Of a stretch of 64,000 bases of DNA, positions 9,476-21,262 are shown in pieces. How positions within the stretch are numbered: the stretch's first letter is position 1; every line of letters starts with the position of its first letter. Below the pieces are notes generated by a model. It did not search any database, was not told where the DNA came from, and was given only the letters and a program-made list of their open reading frames with translations. The DNA comes from Rugalucina vietnamica (taxonomy: Eukaryota; Mollusca; Bivalvia; Lucinida; Lucinidae). The stretch is from positions 44,715,071 to 44,779,070 of the forward strand of contig OZ024880.1 of the NCBI GenBank assembly GCA_964017185.1, read 5' to 3'. The position numbers and the translations under genes were made by a program.

Positions 9476-11434
9476 AGCTCACCTGAGCCGAAGGCTCACA
9501 GGTGACCTTATAGTATACCCATGTTCCGGCGTCCGTCCGTCGTCCGTCGTCCGTCGTCCACCATTTTCAAAGATCTTCTCCTCTGAAACCACTTGGCCAG
9601 TCAAAGCCAAACTTCATGTGGAGCATTCTTAGGAAGGGGGAACGAAAGTTTATATAAATGGTCCAGGTCACATGACCAAGATGGCCGCCATAGCTATAAA
9701 TAGCAAAAACCTTTAAAAATCTTCTTCTCCAGAACCAGTGGGCCGATTTCCACGAAACTTGGTATGTAGCATCGGGGACGCGGGCCCATCATAGTTTATA
9801 TAAATCATGACCCTAGGATGACCTTGACCTATTTTATGGCAAGGTCAACTTAGGTCGCCAATGCATTTGAATGGGAAAAAATGGTAAAATGCTATTTAAT
9901 GGGTAAAACTTACTGGGAATAGGCAAATGGACAGAAGATTAATGTTAATGGAAAATTTTAGCCCCTGGGGGGTTGTCTGCCCCTGCCCTGGGGCTATATA
10001 CATGTATATGACCATAATATTCAAACATCTTCTCCCATAAAACCGCTAGGCCAATCAAAGCCAAACTTCATGTGGAGCATCCTTGGGAAGGGGGAAAGAA
10101 AGTTTATATAAATGGTCAAGGTCACATGATCAAGATGGCCGCCATGTCTATAAATAGAAAAAACCTTTAAAAATCTTCTTCTCCAGAACCAGAAGGCCAG
10201 TGATTTTGAAACTTGGTGTGAAGCATCAGTGACTGGAGCTCTACAAAGTTTATATAAATCATGACCCTGGGATGACCTCGACCTATTTTACGGCAAGGTC
10301 AACATAGGTCGCTCATGCATTTGAATGGGGAAAAGTGTTAAAATGTCATTTGTAGGGAAAAACTTGCAGGAAATGGGCAAATGGACTTATGATTGATGAT
10401 TCTGAAAAAATTTGGACCCCAGGGCAATATACATGTGTATGACCAAATTATTCAAACATCTTTTTCTCTGAAACCGCTTGGCCAATCAAAGCGAAACTTT
10501 ATGTGGAACATTCTTAGGAAGAGTGAATGAAAGTCTATATAAATGGTCAAGGTCACATGATCAAGATGGCCGCCATGGCTATAAATAGCAAAAACCTTTA
10601 AAAATCTTCTTCTCCAGAACCAGAAGGCCTATGATTTTGAAACTTGGCATGAAGCATCAGGCAATGGAGCTCTACAAAGTTTATATAAATCATGACCCTG
10701 GGATGACCTTGACCTTTTTTACAGCAAGGTCAACTTAGGCCGCCCATGCAATTGAATGGGGAAAAATAAGAAAATGTCAATTAATGGCAAAACCTTGCTA
10801 GGAATGAGAAAATTGACAGACTATTCATGTTTATGAAAATGTTTTTGGCCCAGAGGGTTGTCTGCCCCTGCCCAGGGGCTTTATACATGTGTATGACCAT
10901 AATGTTCAAACATCTTCTTCTCTGAAACCGCTTGGCCAATCAAAGCCAAACTTTATGAGGAGAATTCTTAGGAAGAGTAAATGAAAGTTTGTCAAGTTGG
11001 TCAAGGTCACGTGACCAAGATGGCCGCCATGGCTATAAATAGCAAAAACCTTTAAAAATCTTCTTCTCCAGAACCAGAAGGCCTATGATTTTGAAACTTG
11101 GCATGAAGCATCAAGCAATGGAGCTCTACAAAGTTTGTTTAAATCATGACCCTGAGATGACCTTGACCTTTTTTACGGCAAGGTCAACTTAGGTTGCCCA
11201 TGCATTTTAATGGGGAAAATTGTTACAATATCATTTGAAGGGCAAAATTTGCAATAAATTGGCAAATGGACTGATCATGAATCTTTATGATTTAAAAAAG
11301 AAATTGACTCCAGACGTTGCTCTGACCCTGCCCTAGGGTTATATACATGTATATTACCATTCTAGTCAAACAAGTTTATTGGTATATATCTCAGGTCTCA
11401 GGTGAGCGTTTACAGGACCATTGGTCCTCTGGTT
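9476..11434 (+). mobile_element. R3 Helentron-like modular element, copy 1
   Basis: Starts AGCTCACCTGAGCC, which folds with the GGCTCACAGGTGA that follows. Next come a CGTC-type microsatellite and four tandem modules of about 430-457 bp (near 9569, 10026, 10456, 10910). Each module contains TCACATGACCAAGATGGCC and ATGACCTTGACC. Near the 3' end CTCAGGTGAGC is an inverted copy of the 5' tip, followed by the hairpin GGACCATTGGTCC and the end CTCTGGTT. Asymmetric inverted repeats plus a 3' hairpin and no target duplication resemble non-autonomous Helentrons. No Rep/helicase gene is present. Confidence 0.7.
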
Positions 11435-11545
11435 TCATGTATATGGTCGAAAAATTCATACGCCAAAAAGCACGATCAAATGCTATATGGATCTACATGT
11501 ATTTTACATTTGGAAAATCATTTGATGAAATTGGTCACCTATATA

Positions 11546-11722
11546 TGAACCGGATTTTTGTCTATGCAAAAACAAAGGCGCAGATCAGATTCGCAGTAAC
11601 TGCGAAACTGATCAGCGCCTTTGTTTTCGCTAAAACCGAATTTTCAAGCTTTTAGCCTTTTTCAGAGATTGTACAGACCGGTTTGTGTCGGACCTGAATG
11701 GAAACCCCAAAGACCGTGGCTT
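11546..11722 (-). repeat. R2 MITE, copy 3 (ends truncated)
   Basis: Reverse copy with the internal GCGCAGATCAGATTCGCAG palindrome and the TTTGTGTCGGACCTG block. Both terminal repeats are missing. Confidence 0.75.
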
Positions 11723-13125
11723 ATATAATGTGATGTGGTACCGAGTGTTGTGAACTAATACTTCTAAATTTTGTCGCAATATGCAAGCATTTGCTTTAAA
11801 ACACACCTGAAATACGATTGTGTAGACACAATCACAATTATTGTGGAAGTTACAATCGAAACAGTTTTTAAGAACAGCGCTGTGTATTCCATCGCCGTGG
11901 TACGAAATCGAAAAGCCTGAAAAAAAATGTAATTATATTAATACAAACAAGCTCGTTTTGACGAAAACTGAGCCGCCATTGTGATCACTAATTGCTTTTT
12001 ACCAGTGGAATTGTGCAATTTATCACTATAGCAACATTATAAATCAAAGGTCGCAATTTAGTTTCGAAGTGATTTCACAAATTTAGGGAAACAAAAGCCG
12101 CTTTGCAGATTATTTAACATCTCCATATTGCAATGCCGACGTTAATTGCATTCCAGACGCTCCTACTAAAAGCATTTCATTATGGTTTGTTCTGTATGTC
12201 TGTCGAAAGGAAACGCCTACGTAGGTTCGAATGAATCATAAATGAGTACAAAAATTAGCCATAAGCTATTAGTACATGTTCTGAAATCGCATCAGCCCCA
12301 GTGGCACACTTTTTAAATCGAAAGAGGAGGAATATTATTTTATGTTGGGATAAAGTCATTAAGAGCACATTTCCGTAAACCTTGGGTGATTTTCTTGCCT
12401 TATATCCCAGTTATTTTAAACCAAACATTTTGCACACATTGAATACTTGTATTATTGTTTGTCTCAAAGCACACGTATGACAATGGTAAATTAGAACATT
12501 ATCTCCGTGATATTTTTATCCTTTAGCTACTTAAAACATGTATCTATGTATACCTATCGTTTTGATTTGGATAGAGGAAATGTTTCTATACTAATGTGGA
12601 CACAGACCACAATTGATTTTACTATATAGTTTAATCATTTGTTTCACCTCACATCTTCTGTACTGACATTGCTGGCTTTGTTTTGAAGTCTTCACTGTGT
12701 GGCAGTACTTTTAATCAAGATTAAAATATGGGTTGACCTGCTCCTTTGGGAGATATCTGCCAATTTCTATACCTACCGGTGTTTTTGTCAATTATCCGCC
12801 TGTACAAGAGCCCGGTATAGGAGCAACCGCATAAGGAGTGGTTCGGTTGGCACTTAAATGTCTGAAATGACAAGATATCTCCACTAATTTAACATTTCCT
12901 GTAAGCTAAGACAATTATACTCTAACCAGAATGATATAAATAAGAGCAATTTAATATGATCTGTCAACTTTACACCCAGTAAACTATTTTTGTGTGGAAA
13001 TAAAAACAAAACTTAGGTCCTTTAAGAGCTTTGAACATATTAATGAGAAAGGTGATGGTCAATACCGTATATCCGTACCGTACAACGAATCAGGGGAATT
13101 AATTCCATTGAATCTATCTGACATG

Positions 13126-13156
<31 letters not shown>

Positions 13157-13450
13157 AATACCGTTCTGATAAATCCTCTTGTCTATGTTTTAGCACGACT
13201 CTCTAATGTATCAGAGCGATTTTAACACCAAAATCCATCAAATTCTGGTTTATTTGATTTGGTGTCAGGTAATCAAATGTCATTTGTGGTTAGAACTTTG
13301 AGATGATGCATTAGAAAACCGTGCACTTATCACATTTTAAAAGGACTGCGTCGCGAAAAACAATGCCCAGTGTGCATAAATGGACAAAGGCACATAACAG
13401 TTTTCAAGCAGCTAAGTACCCTATTTTATGGCAAGCCATTTGCACAATAA
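11723..13450. other. No gene recognised
   Basis: AT-rich DNA. A short frame just before the A-run at 13126-13154 reads like protein (YRISVPYNESGELIPLNLSD) but starts with GTG and has no family match that I know. The A-run could be a retroposed tail. Confidence 0.35.
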
Positions 13451-13605
13451 GTCGAGAAACTAAGGTTCATGATCGGGGAACTTAGATTTATGCGAGAAAC
13501 CTAGGATAGTAAATCACTATCCGTGGTTTCTCATCGGTAAACCCGGGTTTCCCATCGGCTTTCCTAGGTTTCTCAATTTCACTTCGATACAAAGTCAGTA
13601 CAATT
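13451..13605. repeat. Short palindromic repeat (GAGAAACCTAGG / CCTAGGTTTCTC)
   Basis: Several inverted pieces of GAGAAAC-TAGG and GGTTTCTCATCGG alternate over 150 bp, including GGTAAACCCGGGTTTCC. It looks like a small hairpin element of unknown family. Confidence 0.5.
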
Positions 13606-13693
13606 CCAATATATTTTAAGCTACACACTGTATAATCATTCCAATGGTTCGGTAGCTACATAGTAAATCTACCGGCGCATGTAGAGGGAGAGG

Positions 13694-14407
13694 GTAACGG
13701 GTCGTTTCGGCCGTGAGTCGTTTCGGCGAGTCGTTTCGGCCGTGGGTCGTTTCGGCCTGGGTCGTTTCGGCCTGAGTCGATTCGGCCCTGGGTCGTTTCG
13801 GCCAATTTTGGTGAGTCGTTTCTGCCTGGTTTTATTCAATCCTATAATATACTTTATGCAAGATGTATATGTTATACGACGTTAGTTTAACATGCAGCCA
13901 GTCTTGCAAGGGTACTTGGGTCTATTACGGGGTGAAAAAATGCACCATTATTCCATTAAACGATAGAGAAACTACAATGGTAATTTCTATGGCGTCATGG
14001 TTTATAAAACAAAGAAGCACAAACAGTTTAATTTCATAATTTTATTCGAGGGTAACGGGTCGTTTCGGCCGTGAGTCGTTTCGGCCTTGAGTCGTTTCGG
14101 CCGTGGGTCGTTTCGACCTGGGTCTTTTGGGCCTGAGTCGATTCGGCCCTGGGTCGTTTCGGCCAATTTTGGTGAGTCGTTTCTGCCTGGTTTTATTCAA
14201 TCCTATAATATACTTTATGCAAGATGTGTATGTTATACGACGTTATTTTAACATGCAGCCAGTCTTGCAAGGGTACTTGGGTCTATTACGGGGTGAAAAA
14301 AAATGCACCATTATTCCATTAAACGATAGAGAAACTACAATGGTAATTTCTATGGCGTCATGGTTTATAAAACAAAGAAGCACAAACAGTTTAATTTCAT
14401 AATTTTC
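13694..14407 (+). repeat. Direct duplication of 358 bp including the left end array
   Basis: Units 13694-14050 and 14051-14407 are nearly identical from the GGGTAACGGGTCG array through TTTAATTTCATAATTTT. Few differences separate them, so the duplication is recent relative to its surroundings. Confidence 0.85.
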
Positions 14408-14722
14408 CTTACATTTTCTCATCTAACTAAACATCATTTTGAAAACTTTAGAAATTTCTGGAGTAAAATCGGTAATGCCTGTAGAAATGAAACCAGTTAA
14501 TGCAATCTAAGCTTTACATGTACAATGCAAAATGCAACTTAACAATCCCATCTCAGAGAATTCTAAGAAGACTATATAAAATCTGTAAACATAGTACATG
14601 TATCTATTCAAACTTACAAATTCAGCTGTAACAAAATTGAGCTGTTTCGTAACTTTTTAAAGTTATTATGTAAACGGTATTTAAAATTTCTTTTCACTTT
14701 AATCCGACCAAAGTCGCATAAA

Positions 14723-14933
14723 AAAACCAACAATATGCATAGGCGAAAACAAAGGCACAGGTTACTGCACAGCTGATCAGCGCATTTGTTTTCGCTACAA
14801 AGATAGTAGAATCCTTCTTCTTCTTAAATCCGAAATTTCAAGACAATGGCCTGCTTCTGTGACTGTACAGGCTGGTTTGTGATGGACCTGGTCGGATTCC
14901 AAAATGTTCGTTTTCTCATGCGTAGACTCAAAT
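14723..14933 (-). repeat. R2 MITE, copy 4 (within element 1)
   Basis: Reverse copy with the AAACCAACAATATGCATA end and the internal palindrome partly deleted; the other end reads GTTTTCTCATGCGTAGACTCA. Confidence 0.75.
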
Positions 14934-15142
14934 TAAATTGAAAAACACACGTTTTCACACTTTAATTGAGTATACTAATATAGTCAATCACCATGGATTA
15001 GCCTTTCTGATTACAGACACGAGTTGAAATCACACCTTGATAATCACCCTTAAATTAGATCACCGACAGCCGGTACATCACTGAAAAGTTTTCCCTTGCA
15101 ATTGCCGATGACTTCATAACTACTACATGTTTAGTTTAATTG

Positions 15143-15148
<6 letters not shown>

Positions 15149-15208
<60 letters not shown>
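15149..15208 (+). repeat. (CT)n microsatellite
   Basis: About 30 uninterrupted CT units. Confidence 0.95.
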
Positions 15209-15210
<2 letters not shown>

Positions 15211-15594
15211 ATTCTATTTATTCAACCCTATCATTCCTTTCTATCGCCAGTACCAATCATTAAATGTTAAAGAGGACTTTTTTTCTGAGACACTAAGAAT
15301 ATGTGAGGCTGGAACTGTGACTACAATACTTTCAAAACATCCCACATGCATGCATCATTTATATGTCCTTGAAAACGAATGTGCTCAAGAAGATTAATTT
15401 ATCTTCGTGTTATTACTTACCTGAAGATTTCCATATAATTTGGCCGAAACGACCCAGGGCCGAATCGACTCACCCAGAAAATTGGCCGAAACGACCCAGG
15501 CCGAAACGACCCAGGGCCGAAACGACCCGGATTCAGGGAGAGGACCTTAGCCGACGGGTCTATGCCTTTAAGGCTATATCTTCAATGCTATATA

Positions 15595-16540
15595 CAGGGT
15601 GTCCCAAAACAAAGCAACTGCTACTGAACAGTGCATAACTTTAATAATACAGATATTAGTAAGATATTTAACACAATATAGTTCTATTATATTTGATCCT
15701 TAATCTGACACACGTTTTACCAGGTGGTTCTTCAACAGTACGTGACGTCATATCAAATCTGTCACTTCCTGTTGTCTGCTGCAACTTGCATTCCTATAAA
15801 AATGCAAAGCAGTTAACACAATACAATGTCCAACAGTTCTCAAGTCTTTATTCTCTCTTAAAAGTGGTTAAAAGCTAGTTCAAAAATGGGCATTTGCTAA
15901 ATTTCAATGAAAATTATATTCCAAAATAGGAAGTGAGTGACCATCAAATTTGAAATACTCCAAAAGCAGTCATTTGTAATAAAGTCGGTCATTCCGGTGT
16001 AATACGTAATAACAATTCTTGTAAATCTGAAGACATTGTTTTGAAGCATACTGCTGCTAAGTTTGATTTAGTTATCTGTAAAAATGAAGTAAATAGAAAA
16101 CAGGCATTGTAGCGGGTACATTCTTGTGGGAAATTTTACATGAGACTTTTGGTCTTTGATGGTCATGCACTTCCCATTTTGGAATAAAATTTTGCATTTT
16201 CAGCAAATCCCGTCCAGTTTTGAATGCTCCCTTAATTTTCAGATGATTATGGCAACTTCATCCACATTTTATCCATTTGAGAATTAAGACTTGAAAACAC
16301 TTGAAAATTGCATTTTATTAACTGCAGTCCATTTCCAGGATTGCTAGTTGCAGCAGACAACAGGAAGTGACATCACATACTTGCTATGATGCCACTTTCT
16401 GTTGAAGAACCGCTTAGCAAAACGGGTGTCAGATTAAGGATCAAATATAATAGAACTACTATTGTGTTAAATATCTTATATCTATATTATTAAAAACGTT
16501 ATGCACTGTTTAGTAGCGCTTGCGTTTTTGGGACACCGTG
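15595..16540. mobile_element. TA-flanked fold-back transposon (946 bp)
   Basis: The ends CAGGGTGTCCCAAAA and (inverted) CACGGTGTCCCAAAA are bounded by TA on both sides. Inverted similarity continues inward for roughly 390 bp per arm with increasing divergence, so most of the element is a palindrome. TA duplication and tip fit Tc1/mariner-type elements. No transposase frame. Confidence 0.75.
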
Positions 16541-16542
16541 TA

Positions 16543-17185
16543 GTTATTTAGGCAGAGCCTTACTGGGACAACATCAAAATCCACTCTAGTGACCATAAAC
16601 ACGCGTGACATCTGTGCTTAATTGAAGAAGCCGAAGAACCTGGGGAAACCAGCAGCCTTGGACGGACGGAAGACCACTACACTGCCACACATACCTTGAC
16701 CTGAATTCTCAATAGGACCGCACACGACGCTATCCAAAACCCCTTATATAGCAGGCCAGTGAATATTCGCGCTAATTGTATATAAAGGTCAGTCATGTCC
16801 TTTAGAAACTATGCACATGTAGGACTCAATTTTATTTGATGTTGTTCTTGTTACACATAAAACATTTGTTGACCAACCTTGTGTCGTCAAAGGCCATCGC
16901 AAACAGTTGGTTCTCCATGATTTTAATGTATCGGTGCAGCAAATCTATATTTACTGATACATATCTCGCATTTGGATAACTCGCAGAAAGAGAATCGATT
17001 CCTGTTCCTTATCATGTGGTTATTAATGCGACGATGGCAATAAAAAAAGAAAGAAAAATGAGAGAAACAGTTACAGGACAACAATGATCAAGCACTGGTG
17101 CAATCAGAATGAATTTACTCTAAATTAAGTAAGAAATAAAAAAAAATCAAATAGGTGCTGAAACAGCCATAGAACGTACCGTCAC
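16543..17185. other. No gene seen
   Basis: Some GC-richer sequence with a TATATAAAGG near 16780, but no recognisable exon or repeat. Confidence 0.35.
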
Positions 17186-19766
17186 GAAAACATGTCCGTG
17201 TAATGTATACCCCCCTGAACCCCACTTTTATATAGCAAAACTGGGGTATGCAGAGGTATACCTATTTTTAGCTCACCTGAGCCGAAGGCTCACAAGGTGA
17301 GCTTATAGGATGGTCATGCTCCGTCGTCCGTCCGTCGTCCGTCCGTCCGTCCACAAATTCAAAGATCTTCTCCTCTGAAACCGCTTGGCCAATCAAAGCC
17401 AAACTTCACATGGAGCATCCTTAGGAAGGGAGAACAAAAGTTTATATAAATGGTCTAGGTCACATGACCAAGATGGCCGCCATGGCTATAAATAGCAAAA
17501 ACCTTTATAGCAGGGCGGATATGTAACAATTTTTTGGTGAATCGTGCACTTTTTGATAAAAGCATGAAACTTGGCACAGGGGTAGATCTATAATTATAAG
17601 AATTTTTGAGGGTCAGTGCCACGTAAAATTTGCCCTGTGACGGCCGCCATCTTGAAATTCAAGATGGCGGCATTTTTCATTGAAAGCATAATACAGATAG
17701 ATATCAGTTCCAACTGCTTCCTTCTTTAAAAGTATAAAAAGCCAAATTTCCAATACTTAAACATATCAAGATATCTTTTTATGCATGTTAGCTCATACAT
17801 TTTCCAAGATGGCCGCAATTGTCAAAGATGGCCGCCGTTTAACCCAAAATAAATAAAGAGAGATGAAAATATGACACAGTTAATGAAAAGAATATTTTAT
17901 GAATATTTTAAATATTTCCAAGCATAAACTAGGCCACAAAAACAGCTTAAAAGTATTTGATATTAAATAAAAATAGGTTAAGTGCCAAAATGTCTTGTAA
18001 TGGCCTTCGTCTTTTCTCTCTTTTTTTCAAAATGACTACATATGTTGAGCTTCCGTATTATTAAGCCATTATTTAGTTGCAGAAAATCAATCTTTCTTCA
18101 TTTAATGTTACATAAATTGCAGTTATTTACACTCTAATACACCAAACGCTCAAGATTAAAAATATCAAGAATGATACTTATTTTCAAAATGGCCGCCATA
18201 TCATCATAAACAGTGAAATTTTATATTATATGGATACTATACAATTATGATTTTAGATAAATGATTCTTCTACTGAATAGGAATATTTTAACCAGATTCT
18301 AGCCTGTCTGTGTTATTTTAGATGCATATTTAAAATCAGCATGGTGTTCAAGATGGCTGCCTAGAAAAGAAAAAAGAAAACAGAAACATGTTTTACTTTC
18401 ATTTGGAAAAGCGAATTGTATTGGAAGATAATGACTGGAATGGTGAAGATTGCCATTATCCTAGTATATTTCTGTTTAAAAGGTACAATTAGGCAATAGG
18501 CAGTGATCAGGAAAAGGCAGAATCAGAAAGTAATTCCCACTCCAAAAACCGAGACGGGAAAAACTAATTTAACTGTCTTTTAATGAAATTACATTAAATA
18601 TAGCATTCAAGATGGCAGTCAAATACATACAATTATGGTCATCAGTTGTGATTTTGCGATGGTTACTATTTCCAGTCTTGTACCTCATGTTTATTATGTA
18701 TAATATAAACGCCCCATGTTTAAGTTTTGATGCTTTGTTTGTTAATACTATAAAGACATTTGCATACATTTATCAAACAAGCTATCAGTGAGACAAATGC
18801 AGCAAAATTATACATTCCTGTAAAACTCAATCATTGTATGTTTTCCGAAAATTTAATTGAATTCTGTCTACATTCACCATTTCAGTAGCACAGCACAGAT
18901 CAGGTTGTGCATGCTAATTCTAATGGCAGCCTTTAAATGCATTCTAGCATTAGTCCTGACATCTGTGGCATGACTTTCCACTACATATAGTGATGGCTAA
19001 AAACTTCAGGTCCTTCAAACTGCTAAGAGTTCATCTTATTACATGTATATAGTACAGTGACCTGTTGAATCTGTATTGTCAAAGGTTGCTATTCAGAAAA
19101 TAGATCCGAAAGCAGCAACTATATATTGTCTTAATAAGCAAACAGTATATGGCAATCAGGATATCATGGTAGCTAAACCTGTCAGGAATGATGATGACCA
19201 ACTTTTGTTAAATTAGAATGCAAAGCAAGAGCAGAATGAAACTCTCTTAAATGATGAATTCCCATTGAATCCTGAGACCTTGCTGAGAAGACCCAGGTTG
19301 AATGCTGAAAGCTATCTGCAAAATGACACCTGGCAAAGCAGTCCGACTATCAGGTATCATCACTGAAATGCTAAAGCCACTTAGAGAAACTAGAACATCT
19401 AAGATGCATGATCTTGTTAAGGACATCATCTCAGATGTTTGCTTTCCAACTGACTGGCTGGATAGCAACTTCACCCATCTGTGCTTGGGGCAAAGCAGGC
19501 ACTCTGCATAGAGGTAAGTACAGGTGTTTGAAGCAGATTGAACAAGTGATGAAGGTGTTGGAGCATGATGAGAAGGGCTCATTCGGCAAAGAAATGCAAT
19601 TGATGAAATGCATTTTGGCTTCAGATGAGTTGGTGACTCTAAAGGTGCAGTTTTTATTGTAAGGGAATACTCAACTGCTAATAAGCTTCTCAACATGACC
19701 TTCATTGACCTAGGCAAAGCATTTATTTGTATCCCATGGTATGTCATCTGATAGACAATTCACCAG

Positions 19767-19926
19767 TTTTTGCATTATCTGCTTGTTTCCTGCTTACAAA
19801 TTATCAATATTAGAAATAAAGGTATCCAAAATTTCCCTTGGAGAAAATCAATAAACCAATGTTGATTGGTTACCTGTATTTCCAATATTGATTTTAGTAA
19901 GCTGGAAACCAGCACATAATGCAAAA
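19767..19926. repeat. R5 palindromic MITE, copy 1
   Basis: About 160 bp. Both ends read TTTTGCATTAT followed by the inverted block GGTTTCC-GCTTACAAA and CAATATTGGAAATAC, so nearly the whole element is an inverted repeat. It interrupts the RTE reverse transcriptase just after AFICIPW. A second copy is at 42334-42487. Confidence 0.75.
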
Positions 19927-21191
19927 AATTAAAATGGTGCATACGAAAACTGGAGATCGATGAGATAATATGACTCCTTGTCCAATCCATGCACATGTAC
20001 GAGGATGTGAGAAGCACGGCAAAAGTGGGCATTGGATACAGTGTCAAAGTGGATGTTCACCGGGGCTAGGCCCATAGCCGACTATTCTTCATCACTGCGC
20101 AATAGGCTTTTTCTATGGAGTTCTGCAGGCTGTCTCTCCTTTAGAATGTTGTATGTATACGCCTTAACAAATAATCAGTGCTGATTATGGGGAGGATCTG
20201 CAGTTAACATACGCTGAGATATATAGAAAGCTTGGACGCACAAGTGCTTCTGGATGAACATGGAGACGATAAAGATCATGGTCTCTGGTCTCAATTTGGA
20301 CCTTCTGAAAAAAATTTCGGCAAGACACCTGTGACATCTGTCAGACAGATGTAGGAAGTATTGTCATTTTTTGTGGTGGTGGCTTGTGCTAATTCCACAA
20401 GAGATACAGTGAACTAGAATGCCTCTTGCACCGTGAGCTGACTTTGCCGATGTGCCCGATGTCTAGAAAAGTCACTTCCCATTTATTGAAGAATAGTGAA
20501 GGGTAATGAATTTAGCAAGAGGACATCCTTTCTGCTTTTAATCAGCTTTAAGCAATTTGCACTGTCTGCTCAAGAACGGCAGGAACAACCTGCTGCTTCG
20601 GACATGTGGTGGAGTGTGTTCAGCCAGTGTAAGAAGAGTAATGTGAAAAGTTGATGAATAGGACAAACGTCTTCATAGGCTTTTGGTAATGCTAAATGCA
20701 GCGGAGTTTAATTCAATGGCTGTGGCTACACTTAACCCCTTGTGGTGCAATTTTCATGCAATGACCTGCTGCATCTGTATTGGCAAGGCAAATGATAAAG
20801 CAAACTCAGATTCTCATCTCTCAAAGCTTGGACATCAGGTGTGGTTCACCACCTCAGCAGAATGAGATGGTTTTGGGGCACACGGACCACACCAAAAGTC
20901 AGATTGCTAAGCAAGCGAAATGTAGTTGTTCAAAAGAGACTGGTGATGAAAACATGGGTTGAAGTGTTGTTTGATGAGAGAAAAAAAACTTGGAGTGAAG
21001 ACTGCAGATCTTAAGAATCGTTATTATGTAGAGGTCAACTAAGAAGATAACTTGTCAGCCAAGTAAACCCCTCAGTAGAGCACAAAAGTATATAAATGAT
21101 GATGATGAAGAATTGTTATTATGTAGCAGTCAACTAAGAAGGTAATTTGTCTGCAAAGTAAACCCCTCGGTGGAGCACAAAAGTATATAAA

Positions 21192-21261
<70 letters not shown>
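21192..21261 (+). repeat. (ATG)n microsatellite, LINE tail
   Basis: About 23 units of GATGAT directly after the RTE 3' end. Confidence 0.9.

Positions 21262-21262
<1 letters not shown>

Larger units (their letters stand above)
13694..15534. mobile_element. Element 1 with tandem-repeat ends and 9-bp TSD (MULE-like)
   Basis: The left end is an array of GGGTCGTTTCGGCC units and the right end is the same array inverted (15441-15530). Directly outside, the 9-mer AGGGAGAGG is present on both sides (13685-13693, 15535-15543). The termini read GTAAC-GGGTCG on the left and, inverted, GAATCC-GGGTCG on the right. A 9-bp duplication is typical of Mutator-like elements. No transposase. The interior holds a 358-bp duplication, an R2 MITE and a CT repeat. 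Confidence 0.75.
19200..21261 (+). mobile_element. RTE-type LINE remnant, 5'-truncated, decayed
   Basis: Frames shift repeatedly but RTE landmarks appear in order: LLNDEF, a KMTPGKA...GIITEMLK block, EQVMKVLE, then VREYSTANKLLNMTFIDLGK continuing with AFICIPW (19661-19740), LVQSMHMYEDVRSTAKVG near 19980, MVSGLNLDLLKK near 20280, and MRWF near 20860. The 3' end is duplicated once (about 98 bp) and runs into an (ATG)n tail, which is typical for RTE. It is interrupted by an R5 MITE at 19767-19926. Dead copy. Confidence 0.8.

Noticed and set aside
11347-11655. 102-codon plus-strand frame
   Set aside because: It runs from the end of an R3 element into an R2 MITE; both are non-coding repeats.
12994-13206. 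Possible coding fragment ending in poly-Lys
   Set aside because: No ATG, no homologue known to me, and the Lys run is an A-tract; kept only as a note in the region entry.
19247-19747. 166-codon minus-strand frame
   Set aside because: Antisense shadow of the decayed RTE reverse transcriptase.
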